NCBI RefSeq assembly: GCF_030536915.1
Contig: NZ_JAUNPC010000002.1
Span: 1 to 50,680 of the forward strand
Direction of reading: 5' to 3'
Length of the DNA stretch: 50,680 nt
DNA from: Paracoccus sp. (in: a-proteobacteria)
GTDB lineage: Bacteria > Pseudomonadota > Alphaproteobacteria > Rhodobacterales > Rhodobacteraceae
Notes under the pieces: model-generated
Databases searched by the model: none
What the model saw: the letters and a program-made list of their open reading frames with translations, nothing else
What the model was told of the DNA's origin: nothing
In this document: piece after piece, positions 19,081 to 27,807 of the stretch
Layout of the letters: each line of letters starts with the position of its first letter
How positions within the stretch are numbered: the first letter of the stretch is position 1
Position numbers and translations under genes: made by a program

Positions 19081-20562
19081 ATGATCGACCTGACCAACCG
19101 GGGGGCTGTGCATCCGGTGGATGCGATGCTGCCCGCGCCGCGCCTGTTCACGCTGGGGCTGCAGCATGTGCTGGTGATGTATGCGGGCGCCATCGCGGTG
19201 CCGCTGATCGTCGGCCGCGCCTTGCAGCTTCCGCCCGAGGAAGTGGCCTTCCTGATCTCGGCCGACCTGTTCGTCTGCGGCATCGCCTCGATCATCCAGT
19301 CGCTGGGGGCGGGGGCCTGGCTGGGCGTCAGGATGCCGGTGATGATGGGCGTGACCTTCGCCGCCGTGGGCCCGATGGTCGCCATCGCCAGCCAGATGCC
19401 GGGGCAGGAGGGCGCGCGGGCGCTTTTCGGCGCGGTGATCGGGGCGGGGGTGATCTCGATCCTGATCGCGCCGCTGGTCAGCCGGATGCTGCGGTTCTTT
19501 CCGCCGGTGGTGACGGGGACGGTGATTCTGGTGATCGGGGTCAGCCTGATGCCCATCGGCATTAACTGGATCTTCGGGCTGCAGGCCGGGCCGACCGCGC
19601 CGATGCTGGTGGACCCGGCGATGCAGGCCTGGCTGGACGCGCAGGTCGCGGCGGGCGGCGTCCCCGAGGGGCTGCGCCTTGCGCCGAGCGTGCCGAACCC
19701 GCTTTACGCCGCCCCCCGCAACATGGTCATCGCCGCCGTGGTGCTGGCGACGATCCTGCTGATCGCCCGCTTCGCGCGGGGGTTCCTGGCCAATATCGCG
19801 GTGCTGGTCGGCATCCTCGTCGGCGGCATCCTCGCTACGGCGCTGGGCCTGATGCAGTTCGAGAAGGTCGCGGCCGCCGCCTGGTTCGCGCCGATCCGGC
19901 CCTTCCACTTCGGCACGCCGATCTTCGACCCGCTGATGATCCTGACCATGACGATGGTCATGCTGGTGGTGATGATCGAATCGACGGGGATGTTCCTCGC
20001 GCTGGGCAACATGGTGGACCAGCGGATCGACCAGCCACGGCTTGCCGCGGGCCTGCGCGCGGACGGGGTCGGCACGCTGCTGGGCGGCATCTTCAACACC
20101 TTCCCCTATACCTCGTTCAGCCAGAACGTGGGGCTGGTGGCGGTCACGGGCGTGCGCTCGCGCCATGTCTGCGTGGCGGGGGGCGCGATCATGATCGTCC
20201 TCGGGCTGATCCCCAAGATGGGCGCCCTGGTCGAGGCGCTGCCCACGGTCGTCCTGGGCGGCGCCGGGGTGGTGATGTTCGGGATGGTCGCGGCGACCGG
20301 CATCCGGGTGCTGTCGCAGGTCGATTTCGCGGGCAACCGGCACAACCTGTTCGTGGTGGCGGTGTCGATCGGCATGGGCATGATCCCGATGATCGCCAAC
20401 AACTTCGACCAGTGGCTGCCCACGGGGACCAAGGTGCTGACCCATTCGGGCATCCTGCTGGCGGCGCTGTCGGCGGTGTTCCTGAACTGGTTCTTCAACG
20501 GCGCGCGCGAAACCAGCCAGGAGGAGATGGCCCGCGCCGCAGCCCAGGCCGACGCGCACTGA
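19081..20562 (+). CDS. NCS2-family nucleobase permease (xanthine/urate type)
   Basis: A 493-aa inner-membrane proton or sodium symporter of the NAT/NCS2 family with about 12-14 hydrophobic segments. The family signature is present as SQNVGLVAVTG, and the substrate-site Glu region appears as ESTGMFLALG. Overall it resembles the xanthine/uric acid branch (UacT/PbuX/XanQ) more than uracil permease, but substrate choice cannot be fixed from sequence. The start has an excellent ribosome binding site (GGAGGAG). It is divergent from an IclR regulator that probably controls it; no purine catabolic genes are in view. Confidence 0.88.
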   Translation: MIDLTNRGAVHPVDAMLPAPRLFTLGLQHVLVMYAGAIAVPLIVGRALQLPPEEVAFLISADLFVCGIASIIQSLGAGAWLGVRMPVMMGVTFAAVGPMVAIASQMPGQEGARALFGAVIGAGVISILIAPLVSRMLRFFPPVVTGTVILVIGVSLMPIGINWIFGLQAGPTAPMLVDPAMQAWLDAQVAAGGVPEGLRLAPSVPNPLYAAPRNMVIAAVVLATILLIARFARGFLANIAVLVGILVGGILATALGLMQFEKVAAAAWFAPIRPFHFGTPIFDPLMILTMTMVMLVVMIESTGMFLALGNMVDQRIDQPRLAAGLRADGVGTLLGGIFNTFPYTSFSQNVGLVAVTGVRSRHVCVAGGAIMIVLGLIPKMGALVEALPTVVLGGAGVVMFGMVAATGIRVLSQVDFAGNRHNLFVVAVSIGMGMIPMIANNFDQWLPTGTKVLTHSGILLAALSAVFLNWFFNGARETSQEEMARAAAQADAH

Positions 20563-20568
20563 CAGCGC

Positions 20569-21537
20569 CTAGGCTTCCAGCAGCGACCGGCGCGTCTCGG
20601 CATATTCGCGGGCGAGCCGGTCCACCAAGGCCGCGACGGGAACGACCTTTTTCACCGCGCCGATGCCCTGGCCCGAGCCCCAGATCTGGCTCCATGCCTT
20701 GGCCTTGGAACTGCCCTTGCTGAAATCCATCGATTCGGCCGCGGCATGGCCCAGCGCGTCGGGGTCCATCCCCGCCGCCCGGATCGAGGGCTTGAGGTAG
20801 TTGCCGTGGATGCCCGTGAACAGCGAGGAATAGACGATGTCCTCGGCCCCCGATTCGACAATCATCCGCTTGTAGTCGGGGACCGCATTCGCTTCCTCGG
20901 TGGCGATGAAGGGGCTGCCGACATAGGCGAGATCCGCCCCCATCGCCTGCGCGGCAAGGATCGCGCCCCCCTTGGCGATGGAACCGGAAAGCAGCAGCGG
21001 TCCGTCGAAGAACTCGCGGATTTCCTGGATCAGCGCGAAGGGGCTTTGCGGACCCGCGTGGCCGCCAGCGCCTGCCGCGACCGCGATCAGCCCGTCGGCG
21101 CCCTTTTCCAGCGCCTTGCGGGCGAAGGTCGCGTTGATGATGTCATGCAGCGCGATGGCGCCGCAGTCATGGGCGGCCTCGTTCACCTCGGGGCGCGCGC
21201 CGAGGCTGGTGATCCAGATCGGCACCTTGTGACGGTGGCAGATCTCGATATCGCGATCCAGCCGTGCGTTCGAGCGGTGGACGATCTGGTTCACCGCGAA
21301 GGGCGCGGCGGGGCTGTCGGGATTGGCCTGGTTGTGGCGGTCCAGTTCCTCCTGAATCCGGGTCAGCCAGGCGTCGAGCAGCGGCGGCTCGCCGTCACCC
21401 TCGCGCGCGTTCAGCGCCGGGAACGAGCCCACGATCCCGGCCTTGCACTGGGCGATCACCAGGTCGGGGGTCGAGACGATGAACATCGGCGCGGCGACGA
21501 CCGGCAGGCGCAGGTTCGACAGGATCGGCGGCAGCAT
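20569..21537 (-). CDS. Nitronate monooxygenase family protein
   Basis: A 322-aa FMN-binding TIM-barrel protein of the 2-nitropropane dioxygenase/nitronate monooxygenase family, which oxidises alkyl nitronates with O2. The FMN phosphate/active-site segment AAGAGGHAGPQSPFA with the family's conserved His is present, as are GAILAAQAMGADLAYVGSPF and the N-terminal VAAPMFIVSTPDLV. FabK-type enoyl reductases share this fold, but the GGHAGP context favours nitronate monooxygenase. The chosen start is MLPPILSNLR; upstream in-frame sequence is unrelated shadow. Convergent with the permease, with stops 6 bases apart. Confidence 0.86.
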   Translation of the reverse strand: MLPPILSNLRLPVVAAPMFIVSTPDLVIAQCKAGIVGSFPALNAREGDGEPPLLDAWLTRIQEELDRHNQANPDSPAAPFAVNQIVHRSNARLDRDIEICHRHKVPIWITSLGARPEVNEAAHDCGAIALHDIINATFARKALEKGADGLIAVAAGAGGHAGPQSPFALIQEIREFFDGPLLLSGSIAKGGAILAAQAMGADLAYVGSPFIATEEANAVPDYKRMIVESGAEDIVYSSLFTGIHGNYLKPSIRAAGMDPDALGHAAAESMDFSKGSSKAKAWSQIWGSGQGIGAVKKVVPVAALVDRLAREYAETRRSLLEA

Positions 21538-21608
21538 GGTTTTTCCCCCTTTGACCGGACGCGGCCATGATGCGGGCCGGGGCGGGGGCCGCAACCCCCA
21601 CCGCTGCG

Positions 21609-22667
21609 TCAGAAGGGAAGCGGGTGCGCGCGGTGGAAGGTGTCGATGGCGCGCATCGCCTCGGCGTTCAGCCGCAGGTCCAGCCCCGCCAGCAGGTGGT
21701 CCAGTTGCGCCATCCGCGTGGCCCCGATGATCGGGATCGCCGGAAAGGGCCGCTGGCGGACAAAGGCGATGGCTGCATGGACAGGGTCCAGCCCCAGCCC
21801 GCGCGCCATGTCTGCCCAAGCCTCGGCAGCGACGGTGGCGCGGGGGGTCACGCGCCCGTGCAGGTCGCCCTCGCCGCCCCGCAGACGTTCATTTCCGGCG
21901 CGGCTGCCGTCGGGGATCGCACCGCGCGCGTATTTGCCGGTCAGCAGCCCGGCGGCCAGCGGCGAATAGGCCAGCAGCGTCACGTTTTCCTTGTGGCCCA
22001 CCTCGGCCATGTCGGTGTCGTAAAGCCGGTGCAGGGGACCGTATTCGTTCTGGACCGACACCACGCGCGGGCCGCCCGTGCGTTCGGCGGCGGCAAGCCA
22101 GGACATGGTGCCCCAGGCGGTCTCGTTGGAAAGGCCGAACTCGCGCACCTTGCCCGCTGCCACGACCTCGCGCATCGCCGTCAGGATGCCCTCCATGTGG
22201 TCCTGCGCCCGCGCCTTTGACGCGCGGCTGGGGTCATAGGTCCAGTTCTGGCGGAATGCGTAGCTGCCGCGCTTGGGCCAGTGAAGCTGGTAAAGGTCGA
22301 TATGGTCGGTCCGCAGCCGCCGCAGCGATTCGTCCACGGCGCCCGCGATGTTGCCCGGCTCGAAGCCCTTGCCGCCGCGGGTGTGGCCACCATTCGGGCC
22401 GCTGGCCTTTGTGGCGATCTGCAGCCGCTCGCGGCCCCGGTGCGAGGACAGCCATTCGCCGATGATCTCCTCGGTCAGGCCGTAGGTCTCGGCGACGGCG
22501 GGGTTCACCGGATACATCTCGGCCGTGTCCCAGAAGGTGATGCCGGCGTCCAGCGCCCGGTCCATCTGGGCCAGCGCCTCGTCGCGCGGGGTGTCCCTGC
22601 CGAAGGTCATGGTGCCAAGGCAGATGTCGCTGACGGTCAGCCCGCCCAGCTTGCGTGTGTCGATCAT
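21609..22667 (-). CDS. Aldo/keto reductase, Tas-like
   Basis: A 352-aa NADP(H)-dependent aldo/keto reductase. The TIM-barrel tetrad is visible: Asp and Tyr in FWDTAEMYPVN, Lys in IATKASG and His in YQLHWP. A C-terminal coenzyme-binding stretch is seen in AIPIIGATRMAQLD. The long loop with AMYPVNP-type sequence and the 350-residue length match the Tas/YghZ-related subgroup. The physiological substrate is unknown. It sits 71 bases upstream of the nitronate monooxygenase gene on the same strand, so the two may be co-transcribed, though the gap has no obvious promoter. Confidence 0.9.
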   Translation of the reverse strand: MIDTRKLGGLTVSDICLGTMTFGRDTPRDEALAQMDRALDAGITFWDTAEMYPVNPAVAETYGLTEEIIGEWLSSHRGRERLQIATKASGPNGGHTRGGKGFEPGNIAGAVDESLRRLRTDHIDLYQLHWPKRGSYAFRQNWTYDPSRASKARAQDHMEGILTAMREVVAAGKVREFGLSNETAWGTMSWLAAAERTGGPRVVSVQNEYGPLHRLYDTDMAEVGHKENVTLLAYSPLAAGLLTGKYARGAIPDGSRAGNERLRGGEGDLHGRVTPRATVAAEAWADMARGLGLDPVHAAIAFVRQRPFPAIPIIGATRMAQLDHLLAGLDLRLNAEAMRAIDTFHRAHPLPF

Positions 22668-22727
22668 GGATGGTCCCGTCGCGGATGCGCGCGCAGCCTG
22701 ACAGGGTGGCCCCGCGCAGGCAAGCGG

Positions 22728-23522
22728 TCAGCCGCCCGCCGCCGGGAAGCTTTGCTGGAACACCCGGCCGTCGGTGTCCTCGGCATGGGCCGTGATCGGC
22801 TGGCCGTTGGGCTTGTAGCCCAGGCGGAAGACCGGGTTCTCGGAAATCGAGATCCCGCCCTCCATCGTCATCAGCACCTCGTCGCCCTGCTTCAGCACGA
22901 CCGTCTGGACGAACTCGGCCGGGATGTTCAGCAGCGTCACCTGATCGCGCTGCAGGCCCGAGAAATTGGGATGCCGAATCATCAGCGTCCCCATCGCGCG
23001 GCCCTCCACCGGTTCGCTGCGGAAGCGCATCTCGCCCATGCCCTCGCGCGCCTTGTCGCCGCCTCCTGCAGGGGCCGCGCAGCCGCCCGAGGCCTTGACG
23101 AAGCGCCCGGCCATCACCTGCCGCCCGTCCTCCAGCGTGGCGATGGCGCGGACGTCGGAATAGGCGTCCACGCGTACCCGGACCTCGAAGTCGAGCGGCG
23201 CGGTGGCGGGGCCGAAGGTGAACTCCCCCGCTACAGGCGCGGGGTTCTGGTCGATCACCAGCGCCAGTTTCGTGATGCGTGGGGCGCCGGGCGGCTGGAT
23301 GATGCGGATCGGGACCAGCGCGGAGTTCTCGGCCCGCATGGGCGCGTCGAGGTCGAAGACGGCAGGGTCGATCGGCGGCTCGCTGTCGGTGCCGATCACG
23401 CCCGAGCGCATGTCCTCCCATGCCGGCGAGGGCTGCAGCGGGTTGTCGGCGGCCAGCGCGGGCGCGGCCACCAGGGCCAACGCCAGGGCGGCAAGGCGAA
23501 GCGGTGCAAGGGAAAGGGACAT
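22728..23522 (-). CDS. Quinoprotein dehydrogenase-associated SoxYZ-like carrier
   Basis: A 264-aa periplasmic protein with a clear signal peptide (residues 1-24, ending PALAADN). It is followed by a SoxY-like region (about 40-150) and a SoxZ-like immunoglobulin-type region (about 165-264, with MRFRSEP and GGISISENPVFRL). Such SoxYZ fusions occur beside PQQ-dependent alcohol dehydrogenases and a metallo-beta-lactamase-fold partner, and have been named a quinoprotein relay system; their chemistry is not established. Here the partner hydrolase gene is directly divergent. A Cys (GGCAAP) lies in the SoxY part, but there is no C-terminal GGC swinging arm like classical SoxY. The start has an AGGGAGA ribosome binding site. 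Confidence 0.85.
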   Translation of the reverse strand: MSLSLAPLRLAALALALVAAPALAADNPLQPSPAWEDMRSGVIGTDSEPPIDPAVFDLDAPMRAENSALVPIRIIQPPGAPRITKLALVIDQNPAPVAGEFTFGPATAPLDFEVRVRVDAYSDVRAIATLEDGRQVMAGRFVKASGGCAAPAGGGDKAREGMGEMRFRSEPVEGRAMGTLMIRHPNFSGLQRDQVTLLNIPAEFVQTVVLKQGDEVLMTMEGGISISENPVFRLGYKPNGQPITAHAEDTDGRVFQQSFPAAGG

Positions 23523-23661
23523 GGCTGATCTCCCTCGGCCGGCGACCCGGTCGTGCCGGCGCTGGCCCATGGTGACAAGGCCGGGGCATGTGCGGCGACC
23601 CCGACGAAGGTCGTAGAAGTCCGCGCCCGTGATGCACGGACGGGCCTTGCGGGTAACATTC

Positions 23662-23678
23662 CGGGTCACGGAGACCCG
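23662..23678 (+). promoter_or_regulatory. Hairpin covering the ribosome binding site
   Basis: CGGGTC (23662-23667), loop ACGGA, GACCCG (23673-23678) form a 6-bp stem just before the ATG at 23682. The likely Shine-Dalgarno GGAG (23670-23673) lies in the loop and first stem pair, so folding could limit translation of the hydrolase gene. Seen by eye only. Confidence 0.35.
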
Positions 23679-23681
23679 CCG

Positions 23682-24734
23682 ATGCATGTCCTGATCCTGA
23701 CCGCCTGCCTTGCCGCCGATCCTTCGGCCTGCGCGGACCGCCTGCTGCCCGCAGCGGAAGCGCCGGATGCGGCGGGGTGCGAGGCCAGGGCGGAGGATAT
23801 CGCGCCTGCCTGGCTGGCCGCCCACCCCGACCTGACCGGGCAGGGCTGGCGCTGCGCGCCCTTGGCCAAGGCGCCCGCGCTGGAACTTTCCGGACTCGCC
23901 CCCGGTCTCCATGTCCATCGCGGCGCCGATGCGCAGCTTTCGCCTGAAAACCGGGGCTGGATCGCCAATCTCGGCGTTGTCATCGGCGAGGACCGCGTAG
24001 CGGTAATCGACCCCGGCGGCTCGCGGGCGCAGGGGGAGGCGCTTTATGCCGCCATCCGCCGCCTGACCGACCTGCCCATCGAGCCGGTGATCCTGACCCA
24101 CATGCATCCCGACCATATCGCGGGTGCCGAGGTCTTCGCCGAGGCAGGCGCCGAGATCATCGCCGACGCCCGCCTGCCCGAGGCGCTGGACCTGCGCCGC
24201 GACACATGGGCCGAAAGCATCCCCGCCCAGATCGGCGCGGATGCCTGGACGGGCACGGTCCTGATCGGGCCGACGCGGACCATCGCGGGGCCGGAAACGC
24301 TCGACCTCGGGGGGCGGACGCTGGAACTGACGCCGGCGCCCCCGGCCCATACCGACAGCGACCTGACCGTGCGCGACAGCGCGACGGGCGCGCTGTTCAC
24401 CGGCGATCTGGTGTTCCGGGGACTGACGCCGGTGGTGGACGGCTCGCTCAAGGGCTGGCTCGACTGGCTTTCCCGACCGCATGAGGGCGCGCCGGTGATC
24501 CCCGGCCACGGTCCGGTCGCCGCGTCCTTCACCGAGGTCAGCGCCGCGCAGCAAGCCTATCTCGCTGCGCTGCGGGACGCCGTGCGGGCGGCGCTGGACG
24601 CGGGTCAGGGCCTTTCGGCGGCGGTGCCGGTGGTCGGCAAAGCGATGGCTCCGCTGGCAGATGGCTGGGCCGACTTCCCCGCGACGACCGCGCGGAACGC
24701 CGCCGCGGCCTACGCCGAGATGGAATGGGACTGA
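23682..24734 (+). CDS. Quinoprotein relay system zinc metallohydrolase 2-like protein
   Basis: A 350-aa metallo-beta-lactamase-fold hydrolase. The zinc motif HMHPDH (near residue 143) is present, followed by APPAHTDSDL, TGDLVF and VIPGHGPV, giving the usual His/Asp ligand set. The N-terminal ~65 residues form a Cys-bearing domain (CLAADPSAC, GCEARAED, GWRCAP) typical of the type-2 relay hydrolase. The gene is divergent from the SoxYZ-like carrier, its expected partner. A role with PQQ alcohol dehydrogenases is inferred from gene neighbourhoods in other genomes; no such dehydrogenase lies in this window. The N-terminus is hydrophobic but is a poor signal peptide. Confidence 0.84.
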   Translation: MHVLILTACLAADPSACADRLLPAAEAPDAAGCEARAEDIAPAWLAAHPDLTGQGWRCAPLAKAPALELSGLAPGLHVHRGADAQLSPENRGWIANLGVVIGEDRVAVIDPGGSRAQGEALYAAIRRLTDLPIEPVILTHMHPDHIAGAEVFAEAGAEIIADARLPEALDLRRDTWAESIPAQIGADAWTGTVLIGPTRTIAGPETLDLGGRTLELTPAPPAHTDSDLTVRDSATGALFTGDLVFRGLTPVVDGSLKGWLDWLSRPHEGAPVIPGHGPVAASFTEVSAAQQAYLAALRDAVRAALDAGQGLSAAVPVVGKAMAPLADGWADFPATTARNAAAAYAEMEWD

Positions 24735-24792
24735 GCCGCCCGCGAACCGGAACGGCCCGGCCCGCGTTCGTCGCCACAGCCGCAAGGGATGA

Positions 24793-25851
24793 ATGATGGC
24801 GACAGGCAGCATCGTCGATCCGCAGGATGCCGCCGAAAGCGCGGGGCTGGTCCATGTCAGCGACTCGGAACCCGGCATCACCCGCCGCCGCGCGGGCAAG
24901 GGCTTCAGCTACCGTGACGCGCAAGGCAAGACGGTCAAGGACAAGGACAGGCTGGCCCGCATCCGCGCACTGGCGATCCCGCCCGCCTATACCGATGTCT
25001 GGATCTGCGCCGACCCGAACGGTCATCTTCAGGCCACGGGGCGCGATGCGCGCGGGCGCAAGCAGTACCGCTATCATCCCCGCTTCCGCGAGGCCCGCGA
25101 CAGCACGAAATACGAACGGATGCTGGACTTCGCCGCCGCCCTTCCTGCCCTGCGCGCCCGCGTGAGCGAGGACATGAGCCGCCGGGGGATGCCGCGCGAG
25201 AAGGTTCTGGCAACGGTCGTGCACCTGCTGGAAACCACCATGATCCGGGTCGGCAACGCGGATTACGCCAAGCAGAACAAGTCGCACGGGCTGACCACGC
25301 TGAATGACCGCCATGTCAAGGTGGAGGGTTCGCAGGTGCGCTTCCGCTTCAAGGGGAAAAGCGGCAAGGAATGGAACCTCGGCATCCGCGACCGCCGGGT
25401 GGCGCGGATCGTCAAGGCCAGCCAGGACCTGCCGGGGCAGCACCTGTTCCAGTATCTCGACGAGGACGGCGAGCGGCGCAGCGTCACCTCGGGCGACGTG
25501 AACGCCTATCTGCGCGAGATTTCCGGCACCGACATCACCGCCAAGGACTTCCGCACCTGGACCGGCACGGTGCTGGCGGCGCTGGCGCTGGCCGAATACG
25601 AAAAGGCCGACAGCCAGACGGCCGCCAAGCGCAACGTCCGCGAGGCGATCGAGCAGGTGGCCGCGCGCCTCGGCAACACCCCCACGATCTGCCGCAAGTG
25701 CTATGTCCACCCGCAGGTGATCGACAGCTACCTGTCAGACGACCTCGCGCTGGAAATCAGCGAGGAGATCGCCGAGGAACTGGACGAGCCCGACCTGCGT
25801 CCCGAAGAACGGCAGGTGCTGGACTTCCTGCAGAAAAGGCTTGCCGCATGA
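24793..25851 (+). CDS. DNA topoisomerase IB (poxvirus type)
   Basis: A 352-aa type IB topoisomerase that relaxes supercoils through a 3'-phosphotyrosine intermediate. The catalytic set is visible: Arg in MIRVGN, Lys in KGKSGKEW, Arg in DFRTWTGT, and the nucleophilic Tyr304 in CRKCYVHPQVID. The N-terminal domain (YRDAQGKTVKDKDRLARIRALAIPPAYTDVW region) is the usual DNA-clamp part. Length matches bacterial topoisomerase IB. A second ATG one codon downstream is an equally possible start. The last codon overlaps the start of the next gene (ATGA). Confidence 0.95.
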   Translation: MMATGSIVDPQDAAESAGLVHVSDSEPGITRRRAGKGFSYRDAQGKTVKDKDRLARIRALAIPPAYTDVWICADPNGHLQATGRDARGRKQYRYHPRFREARDSTKYERMLDFAAALPALRARVSEDMSRRGMPREKVLATVVHLLETTMIRVGNADYAKQNKSHGLTTLNDRHVKVEGSQVRFRFKGKSGKEWNLGIRDRRVARIVKASQDLPGQHLFQYLDEDGERRSVTSGDVNAYLREISGTDITAKDFRTWTGTVLAALALAEYEKADSQTAAKRNVREAIEQVAARLGNTPTICRKCYVHPQVIDSYLSDDLALEISEEIAEELDEPDLRPEERQVLDFLQKRLAA

Positions 25852-26177
25852 ACCGCATCACCGCGACCGCAGCCGCGCTGGACCTGCTAGCCGAGATCGA
25901 GGCCGCGCATGGCCCGGTCATGTTCCACCTGTCGGGCGGCTGCTGCGACGGGACCGCGCCGATGGTCTACGCGCAGGGCGACTTCCGCATCGGCAGCAAT
26001 GACGTGCAGCTTGGCACCGTCGGCGCGGCGCCCTTCTGGACGGGCGGCGCGCAGGCGGAGGTCTGGGCAGATACCGACCTGACGGTGGATGCGGTGCCGG
26101 GACGCGGGGCGGGGTTCAGCCTCGACAACGCGCTGGACCGCCATTTCGTGCTGCGCCCGCCCACTTGCGCCGCCTGA
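25848..26177 (+). CDS. DUF779 domain protein
   Basis: A small 109-aa protein of the DUF779 family, function unknown. The conserved block FHLSGGCCDGTAPMVY (residues 26-41) with paired Cys32-Cys33 is present and might bind metal or be redox active. Members are most often found beside acetaldehyde/aldehyde dehydrogenase genes. Here the gene instead overlaps the end of topoisomerase IB by four bases and is surely translated with it. No aldehyde dehydrogenase of the NAD type is nearby; the molybdenum aldehyde dehydrogenase is about 20 kb away. Confidence 0.85.
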   Translation: MNRITATAAALDLLAEIEAAHGPVMFHLSGGCCDGTAPMVYAQGDFRIGSNDVQLGTVGAAPFWTGGAQAEVWADTDLTVDAVPGRGAGFSLDNALDRHFVLRPPTCAA

Positions 26178-26216
26178 CCTGACAGGCCACATCGCGGGGC
26201 AACGAAAGGGGGCGAC

Positions 26217-27122
26217 ATGGCGCACAAGGTGTTCATCGACGGCGAGGCCGGGACCACGGGGCTGCAGATCCGCGAGCGTCTGGCGCCCCGCCGCGACATC
26301 GAGCTGGTCCAGCTCGACCCCGCCCGCCGGAAAGACCCGCAGGCGCGGCGCGAGGCGCTGGCCGAGGCCCAGATCGCCATCCTCTGCCTGCCCGACGCCG
26401 CCGCGAAGGAAGCGGTCGCGCTGGCCGAGGGGCTGGAGGTGCGCTTCATCGACGCCTCGACCGCGCATCGGGTGGACGCGGCTTGGGTCTTCGGCTTCCC
26501 CGAACTGACCCCCGGCGCGCGGGACGCCATCGCCGCCGCCCGCCATGTGTCGAACCCCGGCTGCTATTCCACCGGCGCCATCGCTTTGGCTGCCCCTCTG
26601 GTCGCGGCGGGACTGGTAGCACCGGACGAGATCGCCTCGATCAACGCCGTCTCGGGCTATACCGGCGGCGGCAAGGAACTGATCGCCGAGATGCAGGCCA
26701 AGGGCGCGCCTGCCCATTTCGTCTATGCGCTGGGCCAGGGCCACAAGCACCTGCCCGAGATCATCAAGCATTCAAAGCTGACCCGCCGCCCGGTCTTCTC
26801 GCCCTCCGTGGGCCAGTTCGCGCAAGGGATGGCCGTGCAGATCCCGCTGCAACTGCAGGGCCGCAAGCTGTCGGACCTGCGGGACGCTCTGGCCCGCCAC
26901 TATGAGGGGTCGCGCTTCGTCCAGGTCGTCGAGCCCGCAGGCCGGGTGATCCCCACGGTCCTGAACGACACCAACGAGATGCACCTGTCCGTCCACGGCA
27001 GCGAGGACAACGGCTGCGCGGTGCTGGTCGCGGTTCTGGACAACCTCGGCAAGGGTGCGTCGGGCGCGGCGGTGCAGAACCTCAACCTGATGATCGGGGC
27101 GGACGAGGACGCGGGGCTCTGA
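26217..27122 (+). CDS. argC: N-acetyl-gamma-glutamyl-phosphate reductase (short form)
   Basis: Catalyses the NADPH-dependent reduction of N-acetylglutamyl-5-phosphate to the semialdehyde in arginine synthesis. The 301-aa length matches the short ArgC type. The nucleotide-binding N-terminus (VFIDGEAGTTGLQI) and the active-site Cys116 in VSNPGCYSTGA are visible, with the substrate-site segment SGYTGGGKELI. No other arg genes are adjacent, which is common in alphaproteobacteria where the pathway is scattered. Confidence 0.95.
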   Translation: MAHKVFIDGEAGTTGLQIRERLAPRRDIELVQLDPARRKDPQARREALAEAQIAILCLPDAAAKEAVALAEGLEVRFIDASTAHRVDAAWVFGFPELTPGARDAIAAARHVSNPGCYSTGAIALAAPLVAAGLVAPDEIASINAVSGYTGGGKELIAEMQAKGAPAHFVYALGQGHKHLPEIIKHSKLTRRPVFSPSVGQFAQGMAVQIPLQLQGRKLSDLRDALARHYEGSRFVQVVEPAGRVIPTVLNDTNEMHLSVHGSEDNGCAVLVAVLDNLGKGASGAAVQNLNLMIGADEDAGL

Positions 27123-27169
27123 CCCCTTCGGCCGGCCCCCGATCCCGATGATGGAAAGGAGGACCGGCC

Positions 27170-27760
27170 ATGAACAGGACAGTCGAGGATCTGGCGCATC
27201 GCTGGCTGAGCCGCGCGCCCGAGGGACTGAGCGGGTCCGAGCACCGCGTCCTTGAAAGCTCGGTCAGGCGCCGGCCGATCGCACGGGACACCGCCGGGGA
27301 ATACGGGACCGGGCTGACCTTCGGGCAGCGTCTCGCGGACGGGGTCGCCCGCTTCGGCGGCTCATGGCCCTTCATCCTGTGGTTCGCGGGCCTGCTGCTG
27401 CTCTGGATCGTCGGCAACAAATTGCTGCTGGGGCGCGCGGCCTTCGGCCCCTACCCCTTCATCTTCCTGAACCTGATCCTGTCGATGCTGGCCGCGATCC
27501 AGGCGCCCGTCATCATGATGAGCCAGAACCGGCAGGCGCAACGCGACCGCATCGACGCGGCCCATGACTACGAGGTGAACCTCAAGGCCGAGATCGAGAT
27601 CATGGCGCTGCACGAGAAGCTGGACGAGCTGCGCCACAGCGAACTTCTGGCGATGCGGGAGGACATCGCCCGGATGGCGTGGCGGCTGGATGACCTCGCC
27701 CGAAATCTTGAGGGCAGCAGCGGGGATCTTCCGGTGCAGGGCCTGCAGCCGGACAGGTGA
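27170..27760 (+). CDS. DUF1003 membrane protein
   Basis: A 196-aa protein of the DUF1003 family, function unknown. Two transmembrane segments lie around residues 65-85 (PFILWFAGLLLLWIVG) and 92-115 (PFIFLNLILSMLAAIQAPVI), followed by the family's conserved MMSQNRQAQRDR stretch and a charged, probably helical C-terminal tail with coiled-coil character (KAEIEIMALHEKLDELR). The start has a GGAAAGGAGG ribosome binding site. It follows argC by 47 bases; I see no functional link. Confidence 0.88.
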   Translation: MNRTVEDLAHRWLSRAPEGLSGSEHRVLESSVRRRPIARDTAGEYGTGLTFGQRLADGVARFGGSWPFILWFAGLLLLWIVGNKLLLGRAAFGPYPFIFLNLILSMLAAIQAPVIMMSQNRQAQRDRIDAAHDYEVNLKAEIEIMALHEKLDELRHSELLAMREDIARMAWRLDDLARNLEGSSGDLPVQGLQPDR

Positions 27761-27807
27761 ACTCCGGCGGGTGACGGTGAGCAACCATCATGACGGCAGA
27801 GCCGGGT

